A stretch of 64,000 nucleotides of DNA from a virus: positions 1 to 64,000 of the IMG/VR virus record IMGVR_UViG_3300013114_000447; one strand, 5' to 3'. Each line of letters begins with the position of its first letter. Within the stretch, counting starts at the first letter, position 1. Below are positions 7,074 through 13,362 of the stretch, piece by piece. A program made the position numbers and the translations under genes. Under the pieces are notes generated by a model. It was given only the letters and a program-made list of their open reading frames with translations. It ran no database searches and was not told the DNA's origin.

Positions 7074-7319
7074 ATGCCATTCGACAAGCTATATCTCAAA
7101 GTCAAGTGCAATGTGTGCGACGGTACGCGCCTTCACAACCACGGACACCATGACCCACATGAGCCGTACAAGTGGAAGAGGTGCCCATATTGCGATCCTA
7201 ACGGGCACGTCGTCATTGAGGCAACCCCAGACCTTATTGCCGACTACATCGCCGGCACAGACGATTTAACGCGCCAACGATTGTGGGAGAAACTAGTCGA
7301 GATTCAAGAAAAGAAATAG
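7074..7319 (+). CDS. DnaJ-type half zinc finger protein (81 aa)
   Basis: CNVCDGT (N-terminal) and CPYCDPNGHV (about residues 38-47) are two CxxCxG-like knuckles of the DnaJ central-domain type, separated by a His-rich loop. The C-terminal part is an acidic helix. It starts one base after the preceding stop. It probably binds zinc; its role is unknown. Confidence 0.6.
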   Translation: MPFDKLYLKVKCNVCDGTRLHNHGHHDPHEPYKWKRCPYCDPNGHVVIEATPDLIADYIAGTDDLTRQRLWEKLVEIQEKK

Positions 7320-7327
7320 TTATAGGC

Positions 7328-7567
7328 ATGAGGGCCCGCTATAAGAAGCAGCAATTCGTTGTTGGAGACTTAGTATACTACCGAGGATTCGAGATATTCG
7401 AACGCCACCCACCCGACAATTACGTTGGCATTGTGGTAGGAGAGCCTTCAGATGCATATGCTTCCGGAACATATTATGTATTTTGGTTTAAATCAGGCTT
7501 GACAACAAGGATGCATTGTGATAATATGACATTAGTATATGAAACAGAGCGCGCACCAAAAGAGTGA
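7328..7567 (+). CDS. Small beta-barrel 'GDLV' protein (79 aa)
   Basis: Start ATG at 7328 (MRARYKKQQFVVGDLVYY). The family signature continues with YVGIVVGE and YYVFWFKSG. A longer start at 7283 would overlap the previous gene by ~37 bases without a better ribosome site. Unknown function. Confidence 0.6.
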   Translation: MRARYKKQQFVVGDLVYYRGFEIFERHPPDNYVGIVVGEPSDAYASGTYYVFWFKSGLTTRMHCDNMTLVYETERAPKE

Positions 7568-7757
7568 TTTAGTCAGATGGTATGACTACTATGAAGATAG
7601 AATTGTGCGAGATGCAGGACTGGGCGTCGTTGTACAAGATCGTGGACATGGCGGTATGTACTTGGTGTATAGATTTAAACACGGTAATACGATGTGGTAC
7701 GACTCATATGACCTGGCCCCTATAGAGGAAATAAATGCTCCAGTTCCCGAAAGGTAA
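7539..7757 (+). CDS. Small beta-barrel 'SDLV' protein (72 aa)
   Basis: HQKSDLVRWYDYYEDRI, GLGVVVQDRG, YLVYRFKHG and SYDLAPIEE follow the family order, with S replacing the G before the D. It overlaps the previous gene by 29 bases. It is probably a duplicate of its upstream neighbour. Confidence 0.6.
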   Translation: MKQSAHQKSDLVRWYDYYEDRIVRDAGLGVVVQDRGHGGMYLVYRFKHGNTMWYDSYDLAPIEEINAPVPER

Positions 7758-8052
7758 ACTATTTATGAATATGGCTGATGAACAAACTTTACCGCTTCGC
7801 AATCTTCGTTATCTTATCCGAGAAGCTTTGACAAAAACTGATAAAGCTGAAATTAAGAGTATTGTTCGCAAGGAACTTGAGAGCGAACTTAAAGCTAAGC
7901 TTTCCAAAGCTGTTGAGGATGAAGTTGCAAAAGCGCTTAAGGACAAGTCGACGAAAGAAGAGATTGGCGAGATCGCCAAGAAGGTCCTTAAAAAGCTTTA
8001 CAAGGACCTCTCCATGCATCACCCATACATTATCGACCGAATCAAGGTGTAA
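7735..8052 (+). CDS. Lys/Glu-rich helical protein (105 aa)
   Basis: A GAGG ribosome site precedes the start. After ~20 residues the protein becomes continuous amphipathic helices beginning LRNLRYLIREALTKTDKAEI, a 'LIREAL/IVRKEL' pattern that recurs in marine phage proteins. No domain of known function. The RLIRE-type start can occur in virion-associated proteins, but nothing more can be said. Confidence 0.55.
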   Translation: MLQFPKGKLFMNMADEQTLPLRNLRYLIREALTKTDKAEIKSIVRKELESELKAKLSKAVEDEVAKALKDKSTKEEIGEIAKKVLKKLYKDLSMHHPYIIDRIKV

Positions 8053-8053
8053 T

Positions 8054-8257
8054 TTGAAAGATATTTTTACTGTATTGAACCAATTTGCGTATGCAGGGTC
8101 TTTTATCAAGGATCTCACTCATCAAAAGAGATCGCTTGGTTATGTGCTTGAGGTCAATAAAGAAACCAACATGATGCGAGTGCGGTTTCCTAAGATCGGT
8201 CGAGATGCTTGGATAGTGTGGGGAAATCACGGCCATTATAGAGTTATTGGTAAATAA
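8054..8257 (+). CDS. Small beta-rich 'GYVLEV' protein, TTG start (67 aa)
   Basis: I choose the TTG at 8054 because AAGGTG lies at the right distance and the upstream frame is the shadow of the previous gene. The protein LKDIFTVLNQFAYAGSF is followed by LGYVLEVNKETNMMRVRFP and WIVWGNHGHYRVIGK, a barrel-like pattern related in design to the GDLV family. Unknown function. Confidence 0.6.
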   Translation: MKDIFTVLNQFAYAGSFIKDLTHQKRSLGYVLEVNKETNMMRVRFPKIGRDAWIVWGNHGHYRVIGK

Positions 8258-8302
8258 CGAACTATTTATCACCTAAGAGCCAAAAAACAAAGGATTTTTG
8301 CA

Positions 8303-8542
8303 ATGAAACTAATTTACTGGAGTGCGACGGCGATTGCGCTTGGTGCTGTTGCTCCGCAACCTCACTATTTTCAAAGTAACGTTATAGAGCGCGATCATGT
8401 GGAGGTGGTTTATTTACCAAACAACACATGTCATATTACGGGACCTTTGATTACACCTGCTGCAAATTATAAGGATTATGTGAGAGCATGCCTTAATAAT
8501 CAACATTTAAGAAAAAAGATCAACACTTACCTCCCTAATTAA
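8303..8542 (+). CDS. Small secreted protein with signal peptide (79 aa)
   Basis: An N-terminal signal-like segment (MKLIYWSATAIALGAVAPQ) with possible cleavage after AVA or APQ precedes a short mature domain with two Cys (residues 46 and 66), possibly forming a periplasmic disulfide. No family is recognised. The terminal region overlaps a hairpin that would mask the next ribosome site. Confidence 0.55.
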   Translation: MKLIYWSATAIALGAVAPQPHYFQSNVIERDHVEVVYLPNNTCHITGPLITPAANYKDYVRACLNNQHLRKKINTYLPN

Positions 8543-8547
8543 GGGAG
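8531..8547 (+). promoter_or_regulatory. Hairpin masking the Shine-Dalgarno of the 8549 gene
   Basis: CTCCCT (8531-8536) pairs with AGGGAG (8542-8547) across a 5-base loop. The 3' arm contains the ribosome site of the ATG at 8549. The upstream stop codon (8540-8542) lies in the loop, so a ribosome finishing the upstream gene would open the stem. This is a plausible translational-coupling switch. Confidence 0.45.
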
Positions 8548-8548
8548 A

Positions 8549-8791
8549 ATGGAATTAACTTTAACTGTCGGTGATATCGTCATCGATAAAATAAGTGGTG
8601 AGATTGGTTTATTGGTAGAACGCTATTTGCTTACTAATAAGGGCCCGGATGATCCTATCGCCTTGTGGGCATGGGATGTGTACTGGGTAGGTGCGAAAAT
8701 TATACCTGAAAAAAGATTAACTCCGTGGACTGAGTATGGGCTAACCAATATAATTAAAGCTGGTACTTTTATGCATTATCGGAATATTTAA
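8549..8791 (+). CDS. Small beta-barrel 'GDIV' protein (80 aa)
   Basis: LTVGDIVIDKISGEIGLLVERYL and WAWDVYWVG identify the GDLV-type family. Its start is controlled by the hairpin directly upstream. Unknown function. Confidence 0.6.
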   Translation: MELTLTVGDIVIDKISGEIGLLVERYLLTNKGPDDPIALWAWDVYWVGAKIIPEKRLTPWTEYGLTNIIKAGTFMHYRNI

Positions 8792-8793
8792 TG

Positions 8794-8822
8794 TTGCATT
8801 GATGACCAATAAGTGTTATATT
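8794..8822 (+). promoter_or_regulatory. Sigma70-like promoter
   Basis: TTGCAT (8794-8799), 17-base spacer, TATATT (8817-8822), then an AGGAG ribosome site and the ATG at 8849. No TTGACA array is present here. Confidence 0.65.
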
Positions 8823-8848
8823 ATTAATATTCAATCATAGGAGATATA

Positions 8849-9301
8849 ATGAATTGGAATGTTTACAAGGTGTTTAAAAACGGCAAACGTGCTAAAGCAC
8901 CGATAATAACCTTTAAACATGCGGGCAAGAAAGAAGAAGTAACTCAATATTTTAATGCAAATATTAAGAAAAATTTTAACGAAAAAAATCGCGGATTAGA
9001 GTTTGTGGTTCTTCGAGAGGATGAATGCCAAGATCGTGCCGAAGAAAAAACCCACCAACAAGAAGAGGTCGCGCTTAAAAAACAAACCATTGTCCTGGCG
9101 CGCCTCTTAAAAGAGTCCGGCGTCAAATCAAAGCATAGGATGGTTGGCGGCCTTATTTTTGCGTCTGCCACAAACTGGAAGTGGCAATGGTGTGCACTGG
9201 AAGCCGGCTCAAATAATTATATCGAGGGACTTTCTCCTCGATTCGATAACCCCACGGAAGCGCATCGATGGATGAACCAACAAGTCCAAACTTTAACATA
9301 G
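8849..9301 (+). CDS. Hypothetical protein (150 aa)
   Basis: The protein opens MNWNVYKVFKNGKRAKAP, continues with a charged helical centre (about residues 50-85), and ends with an aromatic beta-like part (TNWKWQWCALEAGS). I do not recognise it. It has its own promoter and a good ribosome site, so it is probably expressed independently of the upstream operon. Confidence 0.55.
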   Translation: MNWNVYKVFKNGKRAKAPIITFKHAGKKEEVTQYFNANIKKNFNEKNRGLEFVVLREDECQDRAEEKTHQQEEVALKKQTIVLARLLKESGVKSKHRMVGGLIFASATNWKWQWCALEAGSNNYIEGLSPRFDNPTEAHRWMNQQVQTLT

Positions 9302-9504
9302 AGTGGCGGATTAAGATTGGGGATATCGTAAAAATAATGCGTTATGATTATGACGCTTATAGTGTTCCGGTTTATGGAGTTGTAGTTAGTAGAGAGGAAA
9401 CAAATCAAATCTATATGTTTCCGGCCGTCGAGGTCTTTTTATTTGAATCCCAGCAAATTGAGATGTTCCCTGCCGGCACAGTGGAAGTAATCTCTAGTGC
9501 TTAA
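9268..9504 (+). CDS. Small beta-barrel 'GDIV' protein (78 aa)
   Basis: RIKIGDIVKIMRYDYDAY, then VYGVVVSREE and GTVEVISSA show the family plan. It overlaps the previous gene by 34 bases and is overlapped by the membrane micro-ORF at 9497. Confidence 0.6.
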   Translation: MDEPTSPNFNIEWRIKIGDIVKIMRYDYDAYSVPVYGVVVSREETNQIYMFPAVEVFLFESQQIEMFPAGTVEVISSA

Positions 9505-9673
9505 AACAAACTTTAACATTCTTTCTTATGGCGCCATTTTTTTAAATTTAGGAATCTTGTTTGTAGCATGGCACACAAATGAGGTACAATTACAGTTTTT
9601 AGCAATTTTCAACATGATTATGCTCACAATTGGTCTTTTATTAAGATCACCGGAGAAAAAAGACAAGCAATAA
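9497..9673 (+). CDS. Two-helix small membrane protein (58 aa)
   Basis: GTG start overlapping the upstream stop. Two hydrophobic segments (SYGAIFLNLGILFVAW and FLAIFNMIMLTIGLLL) separated by a short polar loop, and a basic tail RSPEKKDKQ, give a hairpin topology with the C-terminus in the cytoplasm. It is similar in plan to the 54-aa protein at 22762. Function is unknown. Confidence 0.55.
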   Translation: MLKTNFNILSYGAIFLNLGILFVAWHTNEVQLQFLAIFNMIMLTIGLLLRSPEKKDKQ

Positions 9674-9685
9674 CATAGTTATTGT

Positions 9686-11293
9686 ATGAAGAATTTAAAA
9701 AAAATTGCCATTTTGTGTGCTAGCCTACTAATAAGCTGCAGCGATTATGAGTTAAATCCAAAAGTAGAAGAAATTCCTATTATTGAATCGCCCAATATTG
9801 AGGTGACACCTTCTTCTCTTAATTTTGGACACTTAGATGCCGGCGTGGGCGAGTCCAAAGCCCAAGTCATTACAATTACCAACGTGGGGAACAAAGATCT
9901 TAACTTATCCCATGTTGGCTTAGATGCCGCTGACTTAGTGTATACAATTACACTCCCCCATTTAACGACGCTAGAGCCCGATCAAGCGACTCGTGTGACA
10001 GTTACTTATATACCGCGCACGTATGAGACGAATTCCAATAGTGTTCTCATTAATTCTAATGACCCTGACGAAGCAGTGGTGAAAGTACCCCTAAGAGGTG
10101 AAAGCTCGGCGCCGGTTATTGAAATCGATCCGACTTATTATGATTTCGGCACAACCTATATTGGATGCGAAGCTAAAACTGTAGTCGGCATTACCAACGT
10201 TGGTGATTCTGATTTAGTGATCACTGACATCCAATATTTTGTTTCTTACCCTCCGGAACTTTCCATTGAAATCGACACCGCCGCCATGGGTCCCTTTCCA
10301 TGGACATTAGAACCCAACGAGAGGCAGCTTGTTACTATCTATCATGAACCATGGGACATCCAGGAAGATTCTGGCTTTGTCGAAGTACACTCCAGCGACC
10401 CGGCTACGCCTATAGCTCAAGCCGATCAAGAAGCTATGGGGGATTATTATGCCTGGGCCTCTGACTTTTACGAACAAGAAGAAGTAGCGAATGCCGATAT
10501 CTTGTTTATAATTGATAATTCGTGTTCAATGCACAGCCATCAAACCAATCTTAGTAACAACTTTTCTTCTTTTATAAGTGTCTTTGCTAATTCTGGTGTA
10601 GATTATCAAATCGCCTTCATTACGACCGATAATGAAAATTTTGTTAATGGAAAGATAATACGCAGTACAGATGCCGATCCCATCGGAGATGTTACGGATA
10701 TTATCAGCCAAATTAGCATTACGGGCCATGGTCTTGAGCGAGGATTATGGGAAAGCTATGAAGCCACGCAGGCTGGTGCAGACGCAGGTCCTGGAAGTAC
10801 CTTTCTTCGAAATGACTCTCGACTTGTGATGGTTTACCTCTCGGATGAGCGCGACGGTTCCACCACATATTCGTCGATGACACCTACTGATTATGCCAAC
10901 CATCTCCTGACACTGAAACCTTTATCCGATCAATTATCAATTAACGCAGTTGCTGGCGATCATCCGAATGGCTGCAGCCCTCCATACGCCCAGCATGGCG
11001 CCGGCTATTATGAAGTCGTCCAACAACTGGGAGGAACGTTTATGTCTATTTGTGCTACTGACTATGGATTACAGATGGATACCTTGGCGCGAGATTCAAT
11101 TTTATTAAGCGCGTTTGAGCTTTCAGATATTCCCATTGAAGAAAGCATTATTGTAACAGTAGATGGCTACCAGTCGACCAACTGGACCTACAATTCCACC
11201 GAGAATGCCATTTATTTTGACGCGTCGGCTATTCCTCCTACAGATGCAGAGATTTATATAGATTATGCGGTTTTAGCCGAATGCCCCCAATAA
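9686..11293 (+). CDS. Secreted lipoprotein: choice-of-anchor D-like repeats plus VWA domain (535 aa)
   Basis: The signal peptide ends in a lipobox (LLISC, Cys about residue 18). Two Ig-like modules of the choice-of-anchor D/ASPM-HYDIN type follow, each with a LNFGHLDAG or YDFGTTYIG start and an ITNVG core (about residues 40-140 and 145-250). A VWA-like domain follows with the MIDAS-type motif IDNSCSM (about residue 275) and a later YLSDERD. The last ~50 residues form a beta module shared with the lipoprotein at 35490. It is probably displayed on the host outer membrane or periplasm. Such a protein is odd for a phage and might alter adhesion or block superinfection (inference). Confidence 0.75.
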   Translation: MKNLKKIAILCASLLISCSDYELNPKVEEIPIIESPNIEVTPSSLNFGHLDAGVGESKAQVITITNVGNKDLNLSHVGLDAADLVYTITLPHLTTLEPDQATRVTVTYIPRTYETNSNSVLINSNDPDEAVVKVPLRGESSAPVIEIDPTYYDFGTTYIGCEAKTVVGITNVGDSDLVITDIQYFVSYPPELSIEIDTAAMGPFPWTLEPNERQLVTIYHEPWDIQEDSGFVEVHSSDPATPIAQADQEAMGDYYAWASDFYEQEEVANADILFIIDNSCSMHSHQTNLSNNFSSFISVFANSGVDYQIAFITTDNENFVNGKIIRSTDADPIGDVTDIISQISITGHGLERGLWESYEATQAGADAGPGSTFLRNDSRLVMVYLSDERDGSTTYSSMTPTDYANHLLTLKPLSDQLSINAVAGDHPNGCSPPYAQHGAGYYEVVQQLGGTFMSICATDYGLQMDTLARDSILLSAFELSDIPIEESIIVTVDGYQSTNWTYNSTENAIYFDASAIPPTDAEIYIDYAVLAECPQ

Positions 11294-11301
11294 CCCACTA
11301 G

Positions 11302-11339
11302 TTAATGTGTTAGAGAACACTGAAAAGGAGACACATTAA
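11302..11339 (+). promoter_or_regulatory. 9-bp inverted repeat around a ribosome site
   Basis: TTAATGTGT (11302-11310) is perfectly complementary to ACACATTAA (11331-11339). The AAGGAG Shine-Dalgarno lies in the loop, and the last base of the stem is the A of the start codon at 11339. It could modulate translation of the protease gene or be a protein-binding operator. Confidence 0.45.
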
Positions 11340-12067
11340 TGAAATTTTTAAGTATAGTACTCGGCGCGCTGTTAGTAAGTCCCACTCACGCCACCGAAAT
11401 CATTAAAACCCACGATACTGACACCCGGACAATTGAGATAAGTTCGCAGATGTCTGACACTGAAATGGCCGTGCGGGGTGCCGCAGTGCGAGTAACGAGA
11501 TTTGGAGAAGGCGGCCATGGCTCGGGTTCCCTGGTGCAGTATAAGGACGTCCAACTTGTTTTGACAGCCCAGCATGTAGCTGACGCCATTATTGGTACAC
11601 CTTATCGTATTACCCATGATGGTGAAATACGCGAAGGTATTTTAATATATTCAAATGAGGCACACGATATTGCAGTTTTATGGGTACAAGTGCCATGGCC
11701 ACGTGGACACGCACTAAAGTGGGATCCCACCACAGAAGTTGCTGAGGTGGGATCAAAAATAACTTATTCGGGCTTTCCCGGGCCACATAGTTTGATGACT
11801 TATCGTGGCCGTGTTGCGGGTTATGAGTTAATGCCTGATGGCTCTACTAACATTTTACTCCACACTTATGGATATTTTGGATGTTCAGGCGCCGTAATTT
11901 ACAACGCAGACAAAGAAATTGTAGGAATCCTATGGGGAATCGATAGAGGGCGTATTGCCCCTATAGAAGATATGATATGGGTATCTCCGATACAGAATTT
12001 AAATATTGATTTATCATTGCGAGGATTGTGTCAGACATTACGTAATGAACCACGCGCATGCCGATGA
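11339..12067 (+). CDS. Secreted trypsin-like serine protease (242 aa)
   Basis: A signal peptide (MKFLSIVLGALLVSPTHA) precedes a chymotrypsin-fold domain with an apparent catalytic triad: His79 (TAQHVAD), Asp110 (HDIAVL) and Ser183 (GCSGA). The GSGSLV strand before the His and the VGILWG strand after the Ser fit the family. It is short (~225 residues mature), with no PDZ domain, so it is not a DegP-type enzyme. It is expected in the periplasm or outside. An extracellular protease encoded by a phage is unusual and suggests manipulation of the cell envelope. The start codon is inside an inverted repeat. Confidence 0.8.
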   Translation: MKFLSIVLGALLVSPTHATEIIKTHDTDTRTIEISSQMSDTEMAVRGAAVRVTRFGEGGHGSGSLVQYKDVQLVLTAQHVADAIIGTPYRITHDGEIREGILIYSNEAHDIAVLWVQVPWPRGHALKWDPTTEVAEVGSKITYSGFPGPHSLMTYRGRVAGYELMPDGSTNILLHTYGYFGCSGAVIYNADKEIVGILWGIDRGRIAPIEDMIWVSPIQNLNIDLSLRGLCQTLRNEPRACR

Positions 12068-12519
12068 AATATTCATGGAAAGGCTTTCTTGGCGAAGGCA
12101 AAGAATCAGAAGTTGGAATTGTTGCTTGTCTAAACGATGAGCAACAATTTCTTATTTTAAGACGTTCAGAGATGGATGATCGAGCAGGGCAATGGACAAT
12201 GCCGGGAGGACATATTGATCCAGAAGACAGTTCTATAGAAGCCGGCACACTTCGAGAATTGAACGAGGAAGCTAATTTAACGTGTAAAATTAGTAATTTA
12301 ATGTATTTGGGCTCTCCAAAAAAGAAAAAATACTATTTTTTGGCTCTTAAGTGGTCGGGAGAAGTAAGTGTAGATAAGCCAAATCCAAAAACTGACGAAA
12401 TTGAACACGATGACTACAAATGGGCAACAATTAATGAGATAAAAGACATTGACGATACTAATATTCCGATCTATTTACTGGAGAAAGCTTTAGAAATCCA
12501 AAAGGAAGGTGAAGAATGA
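12064..12519 (+). CDS. Nudix hydrolase (151 aa)
   Basis: The Nudix box is readable as GGHIDPED, then TLRELNEEANL, with about two extra residues between the Glu and the REL segment. The fold starts at VGIVACLNDEQQ. The ATG at 12064 overlaps the protease stop; ATG 12058 would add two residues. Nudix enzymes hydrolyse nucleoside diphosphates linked to another group, such as NDP-sugars, NAD or capped RNA. The N-terminus MKYSWKGFLGE resembles a shortened form of the MK..W..FL.E leader seen in the following genes, so it may be virion-packaged (inference). Confidence 0.8.
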   Translation: MKYSWKGFLGEGKESEVGIVACLNDEQQFLILRRSEMDDRAGQWTMPGGHIDPEDSSIEAGTLRELNEEANLTCKISNLMYLGSPKKKKYYFLALKWSGEVSVDKPNPKTDEIEHDDYKWATINEIKDIDDTNIPIYLLEKALEIQKEGEE

Positions 12520-12773
12520 GGTTTTTAACACTATTTTTGATGTTCTCGACCACTGCGATGGCAGACACGCCAGAAGAACCAACAAACGAGCGACAAATCG
12601 TTTACAAACAACGCACAGAAATTGACTTTGAAGGTCTTGAAATCGAGGGAACACTCGTTCGACCTCAAGGCGCCCTAATCTTAGACAGAACGGCTGGATC
12701 ATTTAATCCTCTTATCCGTTTAAGAATGGATTTCGAGCCAGAATTAAACAACTCGGTGAATTACATAAAATGA
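12516..12773 (+). CDS. Small periplasmic protein with signal peptide (85 aa)
   Basis: The signal peptide MRFLTLFLMFSTTAMA ends in an AMA cleavage site. The mature part contains RTEIDFEGLEIEGTLVRP and FNPLIRLRMDFEPEL. This pattern reminds me of small periplasmic proteins of deltaproteobacteria-like lineages with a YKxxTxIDFxxxxIEG motif, but I cannot confirm this. The start overlaps the Nudix stop (ATGA). Confidence 0.5.
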   Translation: MRFLTLFLMFSTTAMADTPEEPTNERQIVYKQRTEIDFEGLEIEGTLVRPQGALILDRTAGSFNPLIRLRMDFEPELNNSVNYIK

Positions 12774-12868
12774 AAACTCTCGATAAAGCTTTAGAAGAAC
12801 TTTCAGCCGCAGAACTGGCGGAATACGAAGAAGTCATCGAACTTTGGATTACATATGGTGGCGACTGA
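12770..12868 (+). CDS. Micro-ORF, acidic helix (32 aa)
   Basis: MKTLDKALEELSAAELAEYE followed by EVIELWITYGGD is a single acidic helix. Its ATG overlaps the upstream stop (ATGA) and its TGA overlaps the next ATG (TGATG), so it sits exactly in the coupled operon and is probably translated. Function is unknown. Confidence 0.45.
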   Translation: MKTLDKALEELSAAELAEYEEVIELWITYGGD

Positions 12869-13362
12869 TGAAACTTATAATGGAAAATTGGCGGCGTTAT
12901 TTAACAGAACAAGAAGCTTCTTGGGGAGACTGGACAATTGAAGAACTCGAAGACTTAATTAAAAATGCTCGTGAAGAAGAGAATGTACAAGCCAAAAAAT
13001 GGCTTGGGAAAACAATGGGTATTGAATTTATAAAACTCATTCCTGTTCTTGGTCACGCATTAACTGGAGGTGAGGTCTTGAGCGGTCTTTATAAGAAGCA
13101 CAAGCGATCTGAGGCAGAATCCGATGATAATCCTGAAGATTTTCCAATTTTAGATATTTTAGACGTCGATCCTTATCTTATTCAAACACTCGATCAAGAA
13201 ATTTTAAATAGTATTGATGAAGAATATGAAAAATATTTACATGGCTTGCCGGCCGGAACGCGCATAAAAGACATCACCGATATTAATGATTTTATTCGAG
13301 GAATCGTTGCGCGCCAAACGAAGAAGCATGTTACCATTGTTGATCAAAGCGGAGAAGGTTAA
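12868..13362 (+). CDS. Leader-bearing protein, cargo unknown (164 aa)
   Basis: Starts MKLIMENWRRYLTE, a variant of the shared 14-residue leader ending in L-T-E. The following body is acidic and helical, with a short hydrophobic, glycine-containing segment (MGIEFIKLIPVLGHALTGGE, residues ~50-70) and an acidic C-terminal half. The leader DNA here differs at several bases from the five identical copies downstream, so this is an older copy. It is probably a virion-internal protein; the cargo function is not recognised. Confidence 0.65.
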   Translation: MKLIMENWRRYLTEQEASWGDWTIEELEDLIKNAREEENVQAKKWLGKTMGIEFIKLIPVLGHALTGGEVLSGLYKKHKRSEAESDDNPEDFPILDILDVDPYLIQTLDQEILNSIDEEYEKYLHGLPAGTRIKDITDINDFIRGIVARQTKKHVTIVDQSGEG

